From: JBCCMF01 sp038747545
GTDB taxonomy: Bacteria; Bacteroidota; Rhodothermia; Rhodothermales; JBCCMF01
Reading direction: 5' to 3'
Assembly (NCBI GenBank): GCA_038747545.1
Contig: JBCDJT010000002.1
Location: 27,286-91,285, forward strand
DNA: 64,000 nt
The position numbers were made by a program, and so were the translations under genes. The notes under the pieces were generated by a model. The model was not told the origin of the DNA. It did not search any database and saw only the letters and a program-made list of their open reading frames with translations. Shown piece by piece: positions 37,062-45,971 of this stretch. The number at the start of each line of letters is the position of its first letter. The first letter of the stretch is position 1.

Positions 37062-37607
37062 ATGATTGTCCTCGGCGTTGACCCTGGCTCCCGCGTAACG
37101 GGCTATGGCGTTATCCAGATCGTCAAGGGGCAAGAGCAGTTGGTGGAGTACGGCGTGCTCAAGCTCGATGTGCAGAAGAGCCACCAGTGGCGGCTGAAGC
37201 AGGTGTACGACCGACTGCTCAGCGTCATCGACCGCTGCCTCCCCGACGCGTGTGCTGTGGAGATGCCCGTCTACGGCAAGAACCCGCAGTCGATGCTCAA
37301 GCTGGCGCGTGTGCAGGCCGTGGCGATGCTGGCCGCGCTCAACCGAGAGATCCCCGTAGTGGAGTACACGCCGAAGGAGGTCAAGAAGTCGGCCACGGGC
37401 AAGGGCAACGCCAGCAAGGAGCAGGTGTGGTACATGACCCGCGCCGTGCTCAATATCACCGACGAGCCCGAAAAGGTCATGTTCGATGCCTCCGATGCGC
37501 TCGCCGTGGCACTCTGCCACGCCCACCGGGGCGCCAAGGGCAAGACGCCGCAGCACGACAGCTGGGACAGCTTCCTCAGCGCCAACCAGCACCGCATTAT
37601 TGGGTGA
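37062..37607 (+). CDS. ruvC: Crossover junction endodeoxyribonuclease RuvC
   Basis: 181 residues. Resolves Holliday junctions with RuvAB. The four acidic catalytic residues are visible: Asp7 in VLGVDPGSRVTGYG, Glu in CAVEMPVYGKN, and two Asp in DASDALAVALCHAH. The length and order fit the family. No ruvA or ruvB is nearby; yebC is directly upstream. Confidence 0.96.
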   Translation: MIVLGVDPGSRVTGYGVIQIVKGQEQLVEYGVLKLDVQKSHQWRLKQVYDRLLSVIDRCLPDACAVEMPVYGKNPQSMLKLARVQAVAMLAALNREIPVVEYTPKEVKKSATGKGNASKEQVWYMTRAVLNITDEPEKVMFDASDALAVALCHAHRGAKGKTPQHDSWDSFLSANQHRIIG

Positions 37608-37701
37608 TTGCAAGGTGAGCGTAAGACGTACATGATCCGATCCTGACGGCGATCTCGCTTACTGGACAGATTCGTTTCCAGCAATCTATCCGGTCACGCG
37701 C

Positions 37702-40700
37702 GTGCGCATCGTTACCCTGCTCAGCCTCCTGCTCCTCGCTGCCAGCCCCGCCTGGGCACAGGACGGCGCGTTAGACACCGCCTTCGACGGCGACGGCATC
37801 GCCACCATCGACGTAGCCGCTAGCTCGGTCTTCGCCTATGGCGGCGGCACCACGGCATCGGGGCAGTATGTGGTGTGCGGCGATGTGTTTCTCTCAGGCC
37901 GCCCCACCACCAACGGCACGGACATGGCGTTTGCGCGCTTCAACGCCGATGGCTCAGCGGACACCAACTTCGGCACCGACGGCGTGGCGATCATCGACTT
38001 GGGCGGCAACGAACGCGCCGACGACTGCGCGATAGACAGCAGCGGCCGCATCTACGCCGTCAGCATCAGCGGCGAGGTGGGCGTGCGCGATGTGATTGTG
38101 GCCCGCCTCACGGCCAGCGGAAGCCTCGACACCTCGTTCGACACTGACGGATGGCTGGCGATCAACGGCGGGTTCTCGGAGGTCGCCAACCGCATTGTGG
38201 TCCAGCCCGACGGCAAAGTGCTCGTGGGGGGGCGCGCTGAGGACAACTTCAACAGAGGCGTGATGCTGTTTCGCCTGAACGCAGACGGTACGCTTGACAC
38301 GTCTTTCGACGGCGATGGCTTCCTCCGCACGCTGATTCCCTCCAGCACCGGGTTCAACGACCTCTACGATCTGCTTGTGGACAGCAGCGGCCGGATCATG
38401 GCGGTAGGCGTAGCGTCGGGGCAGCTCTTGGTCCTCCGGTACGCGGCCAACGGCGCGCCAGACACTGGCTTTGGGTCTAACGGCATCGCCCGAATCGATC
38501 TGCCCGGCTCCTCAGATCCTGGCCACGCCATCGGGGTCGATAGCCAAGGGCGCTACCTCATCGCCGGATACACCAATGCCAGCAACGACCCGTACGTGCT
38601 GCGCCTCCTCAGCAATGGCAGCATCGACAGCGCGTTCAACGGGGGCAACCCGCGCGTCATCGATTGGGCGAGCAGCAACGCGTTTCCCGAGCCGCGTGTG
38701 ATCGTGCAGCAGAACGACGAAGCCATCGTGACCGGGTGGGCGCAGAACAACAGCAACCTCTTCCTGAGTCGCGTCACGACGTCGGGCGCGCTGGACACCA
38801 GCTTTGGTACGGGCGGGACGCAGACCATCGGCACAGGATTTACGTTTTACCGGATGGGCACCGCCTTCGTCGATGTGGGCAATCGGATTGCCATCATGGG
38901 GGTAGGACGGCAAAGTAACGGGACCTACGCCTATGCGGCCACGCGACACCTATACAGCGGCGTATCGACCACCACGGTGGACCTCGAACTAGGCAGCGCC
39001 GCCCAGGGTGACAACCCCGAGGTGAGCACGGACGGTACGCTGGTATTCACCCTCACCAACGGCGGTGCGCTCACGGCGACGAACGTCACGGTGGGCATCA
39101 CGCTCCCCAGCGGCCTCGCCCACCAGAGCAACAGCGGCGGCTACGCCCCCGACACGGGCGTGTGGACCGTGGCCTCGCTCGCCCCCGGCGCCTCGGCAAC
39201 GCTGACGCTGACCGTGCGGCGCACCCAAAACGGCACGCAAACCGTGACCGCCGAGGTCACCGCCGTCACCCAGACCGACTTCGACTCGACGCCCAACAAC
39301 GGCAACACGGGCGAGGACGACTACACCTCGCTGACGCTCGGCGCCGTCTCCAGCACGTTGCGCTATGCGCTGCGCCTGGACGGCGATGGCGACTACGTGG
39401 ACTTAGGGTCGAGAACCCTCAGCGGCTCGGCGATCACGCTGGAGGCATGGGTCAACGTGGCCAGCTTCCCGGCCGCCAACCAGATAGCCACGATTGTGGG
39501 AACCGAAATCTCGACAGGCAACAAAGCCATCCTGCGCATCGGCGACTTTGGGGTGGAGAGTAACCGCGTGCAGTTCCTGCTGGGCTTCGGGGGCTCCGAT
39601 GCGCGGCTCGACGCCACCCTCCTGCTCTCCGCCGACAGGTGGCACCATGTGGCAGGCGTGTACGATGGCAGCACTATGCGGATCTACATCGACGGTCAGG
39701 CAGCGGGCTCGGTCTTTCAGACGGGCACTTTCAACGCGTCAGGCAATCTCCGCATCGGCCAGTCGGTGGACGGCCGCTACCTCAACGGCACAGTTGACGA
39801 GGTACGCATCTGGACATCGGCGCGCTCACAGGCCGACATCCAGGGCGCCATGCACAGCGTGTTCGGCTCGGCGCCCACGGGCCTCGCCAATTACTGGCGG
39901 CTGGACGAAGGCACAGGCACGACCACATCGGATGCAGGCTCGCGAGGCTGGAACGGCGACCTCAAAGGCAATGCGCAGTGGGTGGAGGCCTCTTCGCCGC
40001 TGGGCAACAGCAGCGCGTATGCGGCTAGCACTACGGCGACCACTGTGGGCGCCAGCGGGAGACAGGTGCAGGTAACGTTGGCCAACAGCCCAGCGCCCGG
40101 CGGCGGCAACACCCTCGGCGTATACACCTACGGCGCCGACAGCCGCACCACGGGCGAGACCTTCCCTACAGGCGTCACCGCCCGATCAGGCGTCATCTGG
40201 GGCTTCGCCGAGCGCGGCACTGTGAGTGCCAACCTCGTCTTCGACTTCGGCGGCCTGAACGCCATCAACAAAGCCACGGCCCGGCTGCTCAAGCGCGATA
40301 CGCCGACTAGCGCGTGGGCCGATGACTCGGGCAACTGTACCTACAACGGCACGGCCAACACGTTCACCTGCGCCAATGTCACCAGCTTCAGCGAGTACAG
40401 CATCGGCGAGGCCGAGACGGCGCTCCCGGTTGAACTTACCGCGTTCACCGCAGCGCTCGACGGCTCGGCAGCCGTGCTGACGTGGCAGACGGCGAGCGAG
40501 ACGAACAACGCGGGCTTCTCCGTGGAGATGCAAGCCGCCAATGCAGCGCCGTGGACCACGCTGGGCTTCGTGGAGGGCAGCGGCACCACGCTGGAGCGCC
40601 AGCGCTACCAGTACCGCCACGCGCTGCCCGTCAGCGGGTCGTATGCGTTTCGTCTCAAGCAGATCGACTACGACGGCACCTTCGCCTACTCGCCCATCGT

Positions 40701-40986
40701 GGAACTGACCACGTTACCTGAGGCAGCGCTCGTCGTGCATCCGGCGTATCCCAATCCGGTCCACGACCTCGCGACGCTGACTGTCGAGGTCGGGCTCGGC
40801 GCCTCCGCCACGGTCGCGGTGTACGACGTGCTCGGGCGCCAAGTGAAAGTCGTTCACCACGGCGACCTGACCGCCCAGGCGCATCGCCTGCAGGTGGATG
40901 TGACAGGCCTGGCCGCCGGGCTGTATGTCCTTCGTACCACCGTCGGCCAGCACGAGCACGCCCAGCCGCTGATGGTGACGCGGTAG
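37702..40986 (+). CDS. Large secreted delta-60/LamG protein with type IX-like sorting domain
   Basis: 1094 residues from a GTG start that gives a clear signal peptide (RIVTLLSLLLLAASPAWAQ). Residues about 20-410 hold delta-60 repeats (for example LDTSFDTDG, LDTSFDGDG, LDTSFGTGG), likely a propeller. Around 425-545 is a DUF11-like Ig fold (LTNGGALTATNVTVGITLPS), and about 555-710 is a LamG/concanavalin domain (GTVDEVRIWTSARSQADIQG). The last ~75 residues (VHPAYPNPVHDLATL; VYDVLGRQV; GLAAGLYVLRT) are a T9SS-type C-terminal sorting domain. The protein should be exported and possibly attached to the surface. Its ligand is unknown. Confidence 0.9.
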   Translation: MRIVTLLSLLLLAASPAWAQDGALDTAFDGDGIATIDVAASSVFAYGGGTTASGQYVVCGDVFLSGRPTTNGTDMAFARFNADGSADTNFGTDGVAIIDLGGNERADDCAIDSSGRIYAVSISGEVGVRDVIVARLTASGSLDTSFDTDGWLAINGGFSEVANRIVVQPDGKVLVGGRAEDNFNRGVMLFRLNADGTLDTSFDGDGFLRTLIPSSTGFNDLYDLLVDSSGRIMAVGVASGQLLVLRYAANGAPDTGFGSNGIARIDLPGSSDPGHAIGVDSQGRYLIAGYTNASNDPYVLRLLSNGSIDSAFNGGNPRVIDWASSNAFPEPRVIVQQNDEAIVTGWAQNNSNLFLSRVTTSGALDTSFGTGGTQTIGTGFTFYRMGTAFVDVGNRIAIMGVGRQSNGTYAYAATRHLYSGVSTTTVDLELGSAAQGDNPEVSTDGTLVFTLTNGGALTATNVTVGITLPSGLAHQSNSGGYAPDTGVWTVASLAPGASATLTLTVRRTQNGTQTVTAEVTAVTQTDFDSTPNNGNTGEDDYTSLTLGAVSSTLRYALRLDGDGDYVDLGSRTLSGSAITLEAWVNVASFPAANQIATIVGTEISTGNKAILRIGDFGVESNRVQFLLGFGGSDARLDATLLLSADRWHHVAGVYDGSTMRIYIDGQAAGSVFQTGTFNASGNLRIGQSVDGRYLNGTVDEVRIWTSARSQADIQGAMHSVFGSAPTGLANYWRLDEGTGTTTSDAGSRGWNGDLKGNAQWVEASSPLGNSSAYAASTTATTVGASGRQVQVTLANSPAPGGGNTLGVYTYGADSRTTGETFPTGVTARSGVIWGFAERGTVSANLVFDFGGLNAINKATARLLKRDTPTSAWADDSGNCTYNGTANTFTCANVTSFSEYSIGEAETALPVELTAFTAALDGSAAVLTWQTASETNNAGFSVEMQAANAAPWTTLGFVEGSGTTLERQRYQYRHALPVSGSYAFRLKQIDYDGTFAYSPIVELTTLPEAALVVHPAYPNPVHDLATLTVEVGLGASATVAVYDVLGRQVKVVHHGDLTAQAHRLQVDVTGLAAGLYVLRTTVGQHEHAQPLMVTR

Positions 40987-41023
40987 TGCTGGCGTTCTGG
41001 CCACATCGATCCAGGATCGCTCC

Positions 41024-41350
41024 TCAAGCGCGGAAGACGGAGAGCTGCTGTCCTTTGGCAGCATAGCCAGCCGCCTCCGTGATGGCTGCTGCGAACGGGC
41101 GGATCGCAGGGTAGGTAAATGGATGAATGTGCAGAAAGACCAAGCCGATAGAGTACGCTGCCAAGCCCTGCTGAAAACCGACGCCGCGATCTGCCGTGAT
41201 GAGCACCCTGAAGTCGGCTTGAGCGGCCGCTGCCATGAGATCACCGTTGTCCAGGTTGTTCCACCCCATGTAGTGTGTGGTGGAAACGTCGAGGGGAGCC
41301 AGGTCTAGCCGCAGTCTGTGCGGCACGTTGTGGTCCAGCAGCACCTTCAT
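41024..41350 (-). CDS. DUF5615 PIN-like toxin
   Basis: 108 residues. Begins MKVLLDHNVPHRLRLDL and contains VLITADRG, matching DUF5615, a shortened PIN-like nuclease fold with acidic residues Asp6 and the Asp of TADRG. These proteins pair with DUF433 proteins as type II toxin-antitoxin modules. Its ATG overlaps the antitoxin stop by 4 nt, the antitoxin being first as usual. The predicted activity is RNA cleavage; it has not been shown for this protein. Confidence 0.88.
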   Translation of the reverse strand: MKVLLDHNVPHRLRLDLAPLDVSTTHYMGWNNLDNGDLMAAAAQADFRVLITADRGVGFQQGLAAYSIGLVFLHIHPFTYPAIRPFAAAITEAAGYAAKGQQLSVFRA

Positions 41351-41559
41351 GCGGCCCGGTCTGCCGTGCGCTTGCGCAAGTCGTGCAGGAAGGCATGCAC
41401 GAGAGCCCGGTCAATGTCGAAATCGTCCAGAAAGGCATCCACGCTGGCGCCCGACTCTAGGTAGTCGAACAGGATCGCAACGGGAATGCGCGTCCCTGCG
41501 AAGACGGGCTCGCCTCCTAGCTTATTCGGGTTGACCTCAACGGGATCTATGATGTCCAC
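41347..41559 (-). CDS. DUF433 antitoxin (VapB-like)
   Basis: 70 residues. The pattern NPNKLGGEPVFAGTRIPVAI with VAILFDYLESGASVDAFLDD is the DUF433 family signature. The fold is a small winged helix that binds the toxin and its own promoter. It is the first gene of the pair and lies between arsM and the toxin gene on the minus strand. A stretch of 70 bp separates it from arsM and shows no clear promoter box. Confidence 0.9.
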   Translation of the reverse strand: MDIIDPVEVNPNKLGGEPVFAGTRIPVAILFDYLESGASVDAFLDDFDIDRALVHAFLHDLRKRTADRAA

Positions 41560-41629
41560 GGTTCCGCAAGTTTGTGCGCGAGCAAGTACCGTGAGGTGCG
41601 GATGCGGGTTTCGGAAAGGCGAATGCTGC

Positions 41630-42499
41630 TTACTGACGTTGTCCGCGCACCGTGATGCTCAGCAGGGCGTTCCCTGACGCTCTGAAGGTACGCACCTCGC
41701 CGCGGTCTACGCTGGCGGGCAGGGCCTCGTCGGGCACGTCGATGGCGCGGGAGGCGACGACCTCCACATTGGTGAAGCCTACTTCGCGCAGGAGGTCGAG
41801 GTAGCGGCTGTGCGGAATAGCGCCTGCCACGCAGCCCGCGTGCAGCTCCAGCGAGCGCTGGATGCTGGGCGGGAGTGTGCCTTTCACCACGATGTCGGAG
41901 ACGCAGAAATGGCCGCCGGGCTTGAGCACGCGGTGCATCTCGGCAAAGGCTGCGGCCTTGTCGGGGACGAGGTTGAGCACGCAGTTGCTGATCACCACGT
42001 CCACGCTGGCGTCGCGCACAGGCAGGTGCTCGATCTCGCCCAGCCGAAACGCGACATTGCCATAGCCTAGATCGGCGGTGTTGGCGCGGGCGCGGTCGAT
42101 CATGGCAGGCGTCATGTCCACGCCGATCAGCTGGCCGCTCTCGCCGACGATGGTGCGGGCGATGAACAGGTCGAGACCCGCCCCCGAGCCTAAGTCGAGG
42201 ACGGTTTGGCCGGGCTCTAGGCCCGCATGTTCGGTGGGCACGCCGCAGCCCAACTTGAGGTCGCCGGTAGCGGTGTAGCCGTCCACGGTGGCATACGCGT
42301 CGCCGATCATGTCACTGACGCCGCCGTCGCAGCAGGCAGGACCGCAGCCACAGCCAGGCTCAGGCGCTGCCTCGGCGATAGCCGCGTACGTTTCGCGCAC
42401 GGTAGCTCGGATTGTCTCAGCCGAGGAAGCCGGAGCCAATGTTTCGGGGGTGCAGCACGTGGGACCGCAGCAGGTACTCGGTTCGGGTGTGGTCATCAT
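41630..42499 (-). CDS. arsM: Arsenite S-adenosylmethionine methyltransferase
   Basis: 289 residues. The SAM site is VLDLGSGAGLDLFIA. The arsenic-binding cysteines of ArsM are in place: LKLGCGVP, ISNCVLNLVPDK and LHAGCVAGA. The N-terminus adds Cys-rich pairs (CCGPTCC, GCGCGPACC) that may hold metal before transfer. ArsM methylates As(III) to volatile or less toxic products. The ATG at 42499 overlaps the arsR stop by 4 nt, so arsR-arsM form one unit. No arsB, acr3 or arsC is in the window. Confidence 0.95.
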   Translation of the reverse strand: MMTTPEPSTCCGPTCCTPETLAPASSAETIRATVRETYAAIAEAAPEPGCGCGPACCDGGVSDMIGDAYATVDGYTATGDLKLGCGVPTEHAGLEPGQTVLDLGSGAGLDLFIARTIVGESGQLIGVDMTPAMIDRARANTADLGYGNVAFRLGEIEHLPVRDASVDVVISNCVLNLVPDKAAAFAEMHRVLKPGGHFCVSDIVVKGTLPPSIQRSLELHAGCVAGAIPHSRYLDLLREVGFTNVEVVASRAIDVPDEALPASVDRGEVRTFRASGNALLSITVRGQRQ

Positions 42500-42846
42500 G
42501 AACACGTAGAATCAGGTGAAGAGGAACAGCAGTCGGGGCCGAGGCCAGCAAACAGGACGGCAAGCGCACGTTGCGCCTTAGCGAGCGTGGCCGGATTGAG
42601 GCAATAGCACGAGCGCGGCCCGTCGATGTGGCCTTGGACGAAGCCCGCTTGCTTGAGCGCCTTGAGGTGTTGCGAGACGGTGGCCTGCGCCAGCGGCAGG
42701 TCGTCCACAATCTCGCCGCAGATGCAGGTGCCGCGCTCCGCCAACACGCGCAAGATGGCGACGCGAGCCGGATGCCCAAGCGCTTTGGCCCAGGCGGCGA
42801 GTTCGACATCGGATGGGGCGAAGGCTGTGGATATAGTGCGAGGCAT
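42496..42846 (-). CDS. arsR: ArsR/SmtB-family repressor
   Basis: 116 residues, winged helix. The DNA-binding helix is LAQATVSQHLKALKQAGF, preceded by the metal site TCICGEIVDDL, where Cys residues would bind As(III). The C-terminus adds PDCCSSS and further Cys that could take part in sensing. I use ATG 42846, which sits directly after a 43-nt palindrome; the longer frame would begin with TTG inside the palindrome. It regulates itself and arsM. Confidence 0.94.
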   Translation of the reverse strand: MPRTISTAFAPSDVELAAWAKALGHPARVAILRVLAERGTCICGEIVDDLPLAQATVSQHLKALKQAGFVQGHIDGPRSCYCLNPATLAKAQRALAVLFAGLGPDCCSSSPDSTCS

Positions 42847-42849
42847 ATC

Positions 42850-42892
42850 AGCTCGTTTTATCGTATATCGCAAATATACGATAAAACGAGCT
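42850..42892 (-). promoter_or_regulatory. ArsR operator: perfect 43-nt palindrome around the -7 box
   Basis: Two 19-nt arms match perfectly (AGCTCGTTTTATCGTATAT and its reverse complement) around a 5-nt centre. On the coding (minus) strand the centre creates TATATTTG (42878-42871), a perfect TAnnTTTG box. A TTG lies about 21 nt before it. Bound repressor would block the promoter directly. The ATG is 3 nt after the palindrome. Confidence 0.8.
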
Positions 42893-42906
42893 GGCAGACC
42901 AATTCT

Positions 42907-43067
42907 GAAATTTCATAGTGCAGCACACCGTCTAAATTTGTCATCCCGAGCGAAGCCGAGGGATCTCCCCCGATCTCGTTTTGCACAACTTCAAAGTGGG
43001 AGATCCCTCGGCTCCGGCCTGTGGCCTCTGCTCGGGATGACAACCTTGATCGCACAATCATCTCCCC
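42907..43067. repeat. Palindromic repeat, family B, full-length copy
   Basis: Outer arms TCATCCCGAGC (42941-42951) and GCTCGGGATGA (43030-43040); inner arms GCCGAGGGATCTCCC and GGGAGATCCCTCGGC. The flanks AGTGCAGCACACCGTCTAA and GATCGCACAATCATCTC recur at 16253-16336 on the other strand. This lies in a 480-bp region (42893-43375) with no gene. Confidence 0.85.
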
Positions 43068-43159
43068 GAACTGGTATCACTGTGTACCCTCTGCACGAAA
43101 AAAGTGTACGAGAACACCAGCGCTGGCGATTTCGGGGGCAGCGCTGCGCCTTCTGCTGC

Positions 43160-43307
43160 CATCCTGAGCGGAGCCGAGCGGGCTAGGCACACCCCAGGTA
43201 GATCTCCCCTGATTACGGATGGCAACACCTCAAGGTGGGAGATCCTTCGGCTACAGCCCGGCGGGCCTTCGCTCAGGATGACACCTTTGATCGCATAAGC
43301 ATCTTCC
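43160..43307. repeat. Palindromic repeat, family B, second adjacent copy
   Basis: Outer arms CATCCTGAGC (43160-43169) and GCTCAGGATG (43271-43280), inner TAGATCTCCCC and GGTGGGAGATCC. The right flank TTGATCGCATAAGCATCTTCC is a degenerate version of that of the previous copy. It is tandem to the copy at 42907-43067 in the same orientation. About 70 bp after it (43308-43375) show nothing else. Confidence 0.75.
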
Positions 43308-43375
43308 GGGGCTGTTCTGCCATGCCGCAGGTCGTCCCTCTAGCGTCTCAGCCGATCAGGTACGTCGTGGCGCGA

Positions 43376-44317
43376 TCAACGCTCCAGGAACGCCTTGACG
43401 GCTCCGGCGAACACCTGTGGCTTCTCGATTTGCAGCAGGTGGCCGCAGCGCGGAATCTCGACGAGCGTGGCGTTGGGCATGGCTGCTTCGGCCCGCTCGA
43501 ACACCTTCGCGGTAAAGCCGGGATGGAGGAACGGGTTGGGGATGAGCCCATCGTTTGCGCCGTAGATGATGAGCGTTTCCGCCGTCACCTCGCCCAGACG
43601 GTCCGTCGTGGGCTCGTCGAGCATGGCGCCCACCGATTGGATGACGGCGTAGGCGAACTCCTCAATCTCCTCCCCCTTCGCCATGCGCATGCGCTCCTCC
43701 ACCATCCACTCGTACTCGTCGCGCCACGTGTAGAAGTTGCGGTTCAGGTTGGTGCGCACGACCTCTTCGCTGGAGCGCACGATGTCGTCGATCCGAAACA
43801 CGTTGCGCAGCCACTTCGCTTCGCCCGGCTTGAAGGCTTCGACGCCCGCTGGCGAGGCCAGCACCAGCTTCTCCAGGCGGTCGGGGTGGTTCAGCGCAAA
43901 CGTCAGCCCGATCTGCCCACCCATCGAGTGCCCGGTAACTACGGCGCGATCAATAGCGAGGGCATCCATCAGCGCCACCACCTGGTCGGCGTAGAACGCC
44001 ATGCCGTACGGGAGATCGCCCTTGGCGGATTTGCCATAGCCGGGGAGGTCGAGGGCGATGACGCGGTAGTCCTCGGCGAGCAGCGGGATAGCATAGCGCC
44101 AGAAGCCCGCATTCGAAGCCAAGCCGTGGATCAAGATGATCGTCTGGTCGCCTGCGCCTTCGTCGATGTAGGCGAGGGGGAGGTCGCCATCGGTGCGCTG
44201 CGTGGCGAAGCCGTAGTCGATGTCCTGGAATTCGAGCGCAGGCATCGCGGCGTACTTGTAGCCTGAACACGCGCCCAGCAGTAGGCTTAGCGCGCCGAGT
44301 AAAACAAGGTTCTTCAT
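43376..44317 (-). CDS. Alpha/beta hydrolase lipoprotein
   Basis: 313 residues from ATG 44317 (an ATG two codons earlier at 44323 is possible). The lipoprotein signal NLVLLGALSLLLGAC makes Cys17 the lipid anchor, so the enzyme sits in the outer membrane or periplasm. Hydrolase features are the oxyanion segment IILIHGLASNAGFWRY, nucleophile Ser in GHSMGGQIG, an Asp in IIYGANDGLIPN and the His in PRCGHLLQIEKP. A lipase or esterase is likely. It is the last gene of the acyl island, behind the outer-membrane barrel gene by 10 nt, which suggests that surface and periplasmic steps are co-ordinated. Confidence 0.9.
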   Translation of the reverse strand: MKNLVLLGALSLLLGACSGYKYAAMPALEFQDIDYGFATQRTDGDLPLAYIDEGAGDQTIILIHGLASNAGFWRYAIPLLAEDYRVIALDLPGYGKSAKGDLPYGMAFYADQVVALMDALAIDRAVVTGHSMGGQIGLTFALNHPDRLEKLVLASPAGVEAFKPGEAKWLRNVFRIDDIVRSSEEVVRTNLNRNFYTWRDEYEWMVEERMRMAKGEEIEEFAYAVIQSVGAMLDEPTTDRLGEVTAETLIIYGANDGLIPNPFLHPGFTAKVFERAEAAMPNATLVEIPRCGHLLQIEKPQVFAGAVKAFLER

Positions 44318-44327
44318 GTGCATCTCG

Positions 44328-45881
44328 CTAGAACATCAGCCAGCTTAGGGTGACGAAGTGCGTCAACGGATTCATGGGGCGGCTGCCTTGGTTGGTGATG
44401 GTGGGCGCGTCGTAGAAGTCGCCCAGCCACGCGTAGGCCGCGCTGTACCCGACCGTCAGGAAGACGCCCAGGTTGTACTTGACCTCGGCGTTGATCTCGG
44501 TGCCGATGTACCGCCCGCCCTGCCGGGGCGCGACGTTGGAGAAGGCGGTGACCAGCCCGACCTTACCGTGCAGGCGGTTCGGAATCAGCGACTTGGAGGC
44601 CGTCAGGAAGCCCGCCGACACGCCCAGGCCGAGGTTGGAGATGTCGTGTACCATGCTGTAGAAGCGGTTGATCACCTGCGGGTCGGGGAACATGAGCAGC
44701 GCCCGGTGCGAGGTGAAGATGCCCGCCGGCGTGCCCCACACGTTGCCCGTCAGGACCGAGTTGATGGTGCGGTCCGAGGCGCCGTTTTCGTCGCCCGTGG
44801 TGTACAGGCCTTCGAGCGAGACGAAGTCCTGATCGGTACCGCCCCACTTGTAGGAGGCGCGGGCGTTGGCAGCCACGCCCAACACATCGGCGAAGCTCAC
44901 GCGCTCGTTATCGGCAGCCAGCGTATCGACCACGCCGAAGTTGGTGTTCACGAACGCGTCAAGCCACAGGCGCGAGTTGACGAAGTCGCGGCCGTGCGAG
45001 TAGTTGAGGCCCGCCCAGAAGAGGTCGGCCTCGTACTTCTGCGAGGTGCCGGGCAGCCGGATGCGCGTGGCGCCGTTGTAATCGGCGAGCTGGCTGGTGA
45101 GTCCTTGCCCTAGCACCGACACGCCGCCCGCCTCCTTGCCCCGATCGGCCACGTACCACGCGTTGACGCCCAGCGTGCTCTTGGCCGTGATGCGGGTCTC
45201 AAGATCGACCATGAACAGCGAGACGTCGTCGTCGAAGGCGATGAGGTTTTCCCACAGCTGGTAGGCCCCGGCGCGGGCGTACGTGCCGTCGTTGAGCAGC
45301 CCGTACCACGTGATGCCCGTCCCCTGCGTGCCCCAGTAGGACAGCTTGCTGCCGCTGTTCTGGGCGAACTGCACCGTGTTGATGTTGGGATCGCGGGGGT
45401 TGTCGAAGATGCGCTGCAGACCGACCACGACGTTCCACGGCTGCTCGGTGGGCTTGAGGGAGATGTTGGCCAGCAGCGTCTGCATGTTCACCTGTCCGCC
45501 ACCGATGCCGCCGCCTGCGTTGTTGCCTGCGCCATAGGCCCGGTCGCCGAAGGTGTAATCGATCTTGAACAGCGCACGGAAGGTCGCCAGCCCGTCCAGC
45601 ACTGCCGGGCGGTACACCATGAACGGCACGAACCGCTGCTCGGTGTAGTAGGCCAGGTTGTCCGAGGTATTCGTCGAGTTGCCGCCAAACATCCGCCCGA
45701 TCACCTGCCCCTGCAGGAAGTCGTTCGTGGGGCTGATGTTGCTCACGGTCGTCTTGGTGAACGAGTACCCGATGAACTGAAACTCCTTGCGCACCGGATC
45801 TTGCAGGTGCTCGATCCCGCCTTGCGCCAATACGGGGACCGCCATGCTCGTCAGGAGCGCGATCAGGGCTAGCTTCTTCAT
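44328..45881 (-). CDS. Outer-membrane beta-barrel protein (porin-like)
   Basis: 517 residues from ATG 45881, which gives the signal peptide KKLALIALLTSMAVPVLAQ. The mature part is a barrel with alternating strands, Asn/Gly-rich loops and long aromatic strands, ending in an aromatic-terminated strand (FVTLSWLMF). It resembles a porin or alginate-export-type channel, though I cannot place it in a family. A 15-bp hairpin sits between it and the upstream TIG lipoprotein gene, so it may be transcribed at a different level. It belongs to the acyl island by position and would be the route for the substrate. Confidence 0.8.
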   Translation of the reverse strand: MKKLALIALLTSMAVPVLAQGGIEHLQDPVRKEFQFIGYSFTKTTVSNISPTNDFLQGQVIGRMFGGNSTNTSDNLAYYTEQRFVPFMVYRPAVLDGLATFRALFKIDYTFGDRAYGAGNNAGGGIGGGQVNMQTLLANISLKPTEQPWNVVVGLQRIFDNPRDPNINTVQFAQNSGSKLSYWGTQGTGITWYGLLNDGTYARAGAYQLWENLIAFDDDVSLFMVDLETRITAKSTLGVNAWYVADRGKEAGGVSVLGQGLTSQLADYNGATRIRLPGTSQKYEADLFWAGLNYSHGRDFVNSRLWLDAFVNTNFGVVDTLAADNERVSFADVLGVAANARASYKWGGTDQDFVSLEGLYTTGDENGASDRTINSVLTGNVWGTPAGIFTSHRALLMFPDPQVINRFYSMVHDISNLGLGVSAGFLTASKSLIPNRLHGKVGLVTAFSNVAPRQGGRYIGTEINAEVKYNLGVFLTVGYSAAYAWLGDFYDAPTITNQGSRPMNPLTHFVTLSWLMF

Positions 45882-45916
45882 GGCCAGAGCGTTTCGTGAA
45901 CGGGACAATAGACACA

Positions 45917-45956
45917 CCGAAGCGCCGCAGCAACGTGATACGCTGCGGCGCTTCGG
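45917..45956 (-). terminator. 15-bp hairpin between TIG lipoprotein and barrel genes
   Basis: Perfect arms CCGAAGCGCCGCAGC (45917-45931) and GCTGCGGCGCTTCGG (45942-45956) with a 10-nt loop. It follows the TIG lipoprotein stop by 15 nt on the minus strand. The downstream run (TGTGTCTATTG) is weakly T-rich, so it may be a leaky terminator or an mRNA-stabilising stem. Confidence 0.65.
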
Positions 45957-45971
45957 CACGAGACAGGGTTG

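Noticed and set aside
42858..43298. Short open frames within the palindromic repeats
   Set aside because: They encode the arginine/serine-rich products typical of translated repeat elements and have no support as genes.
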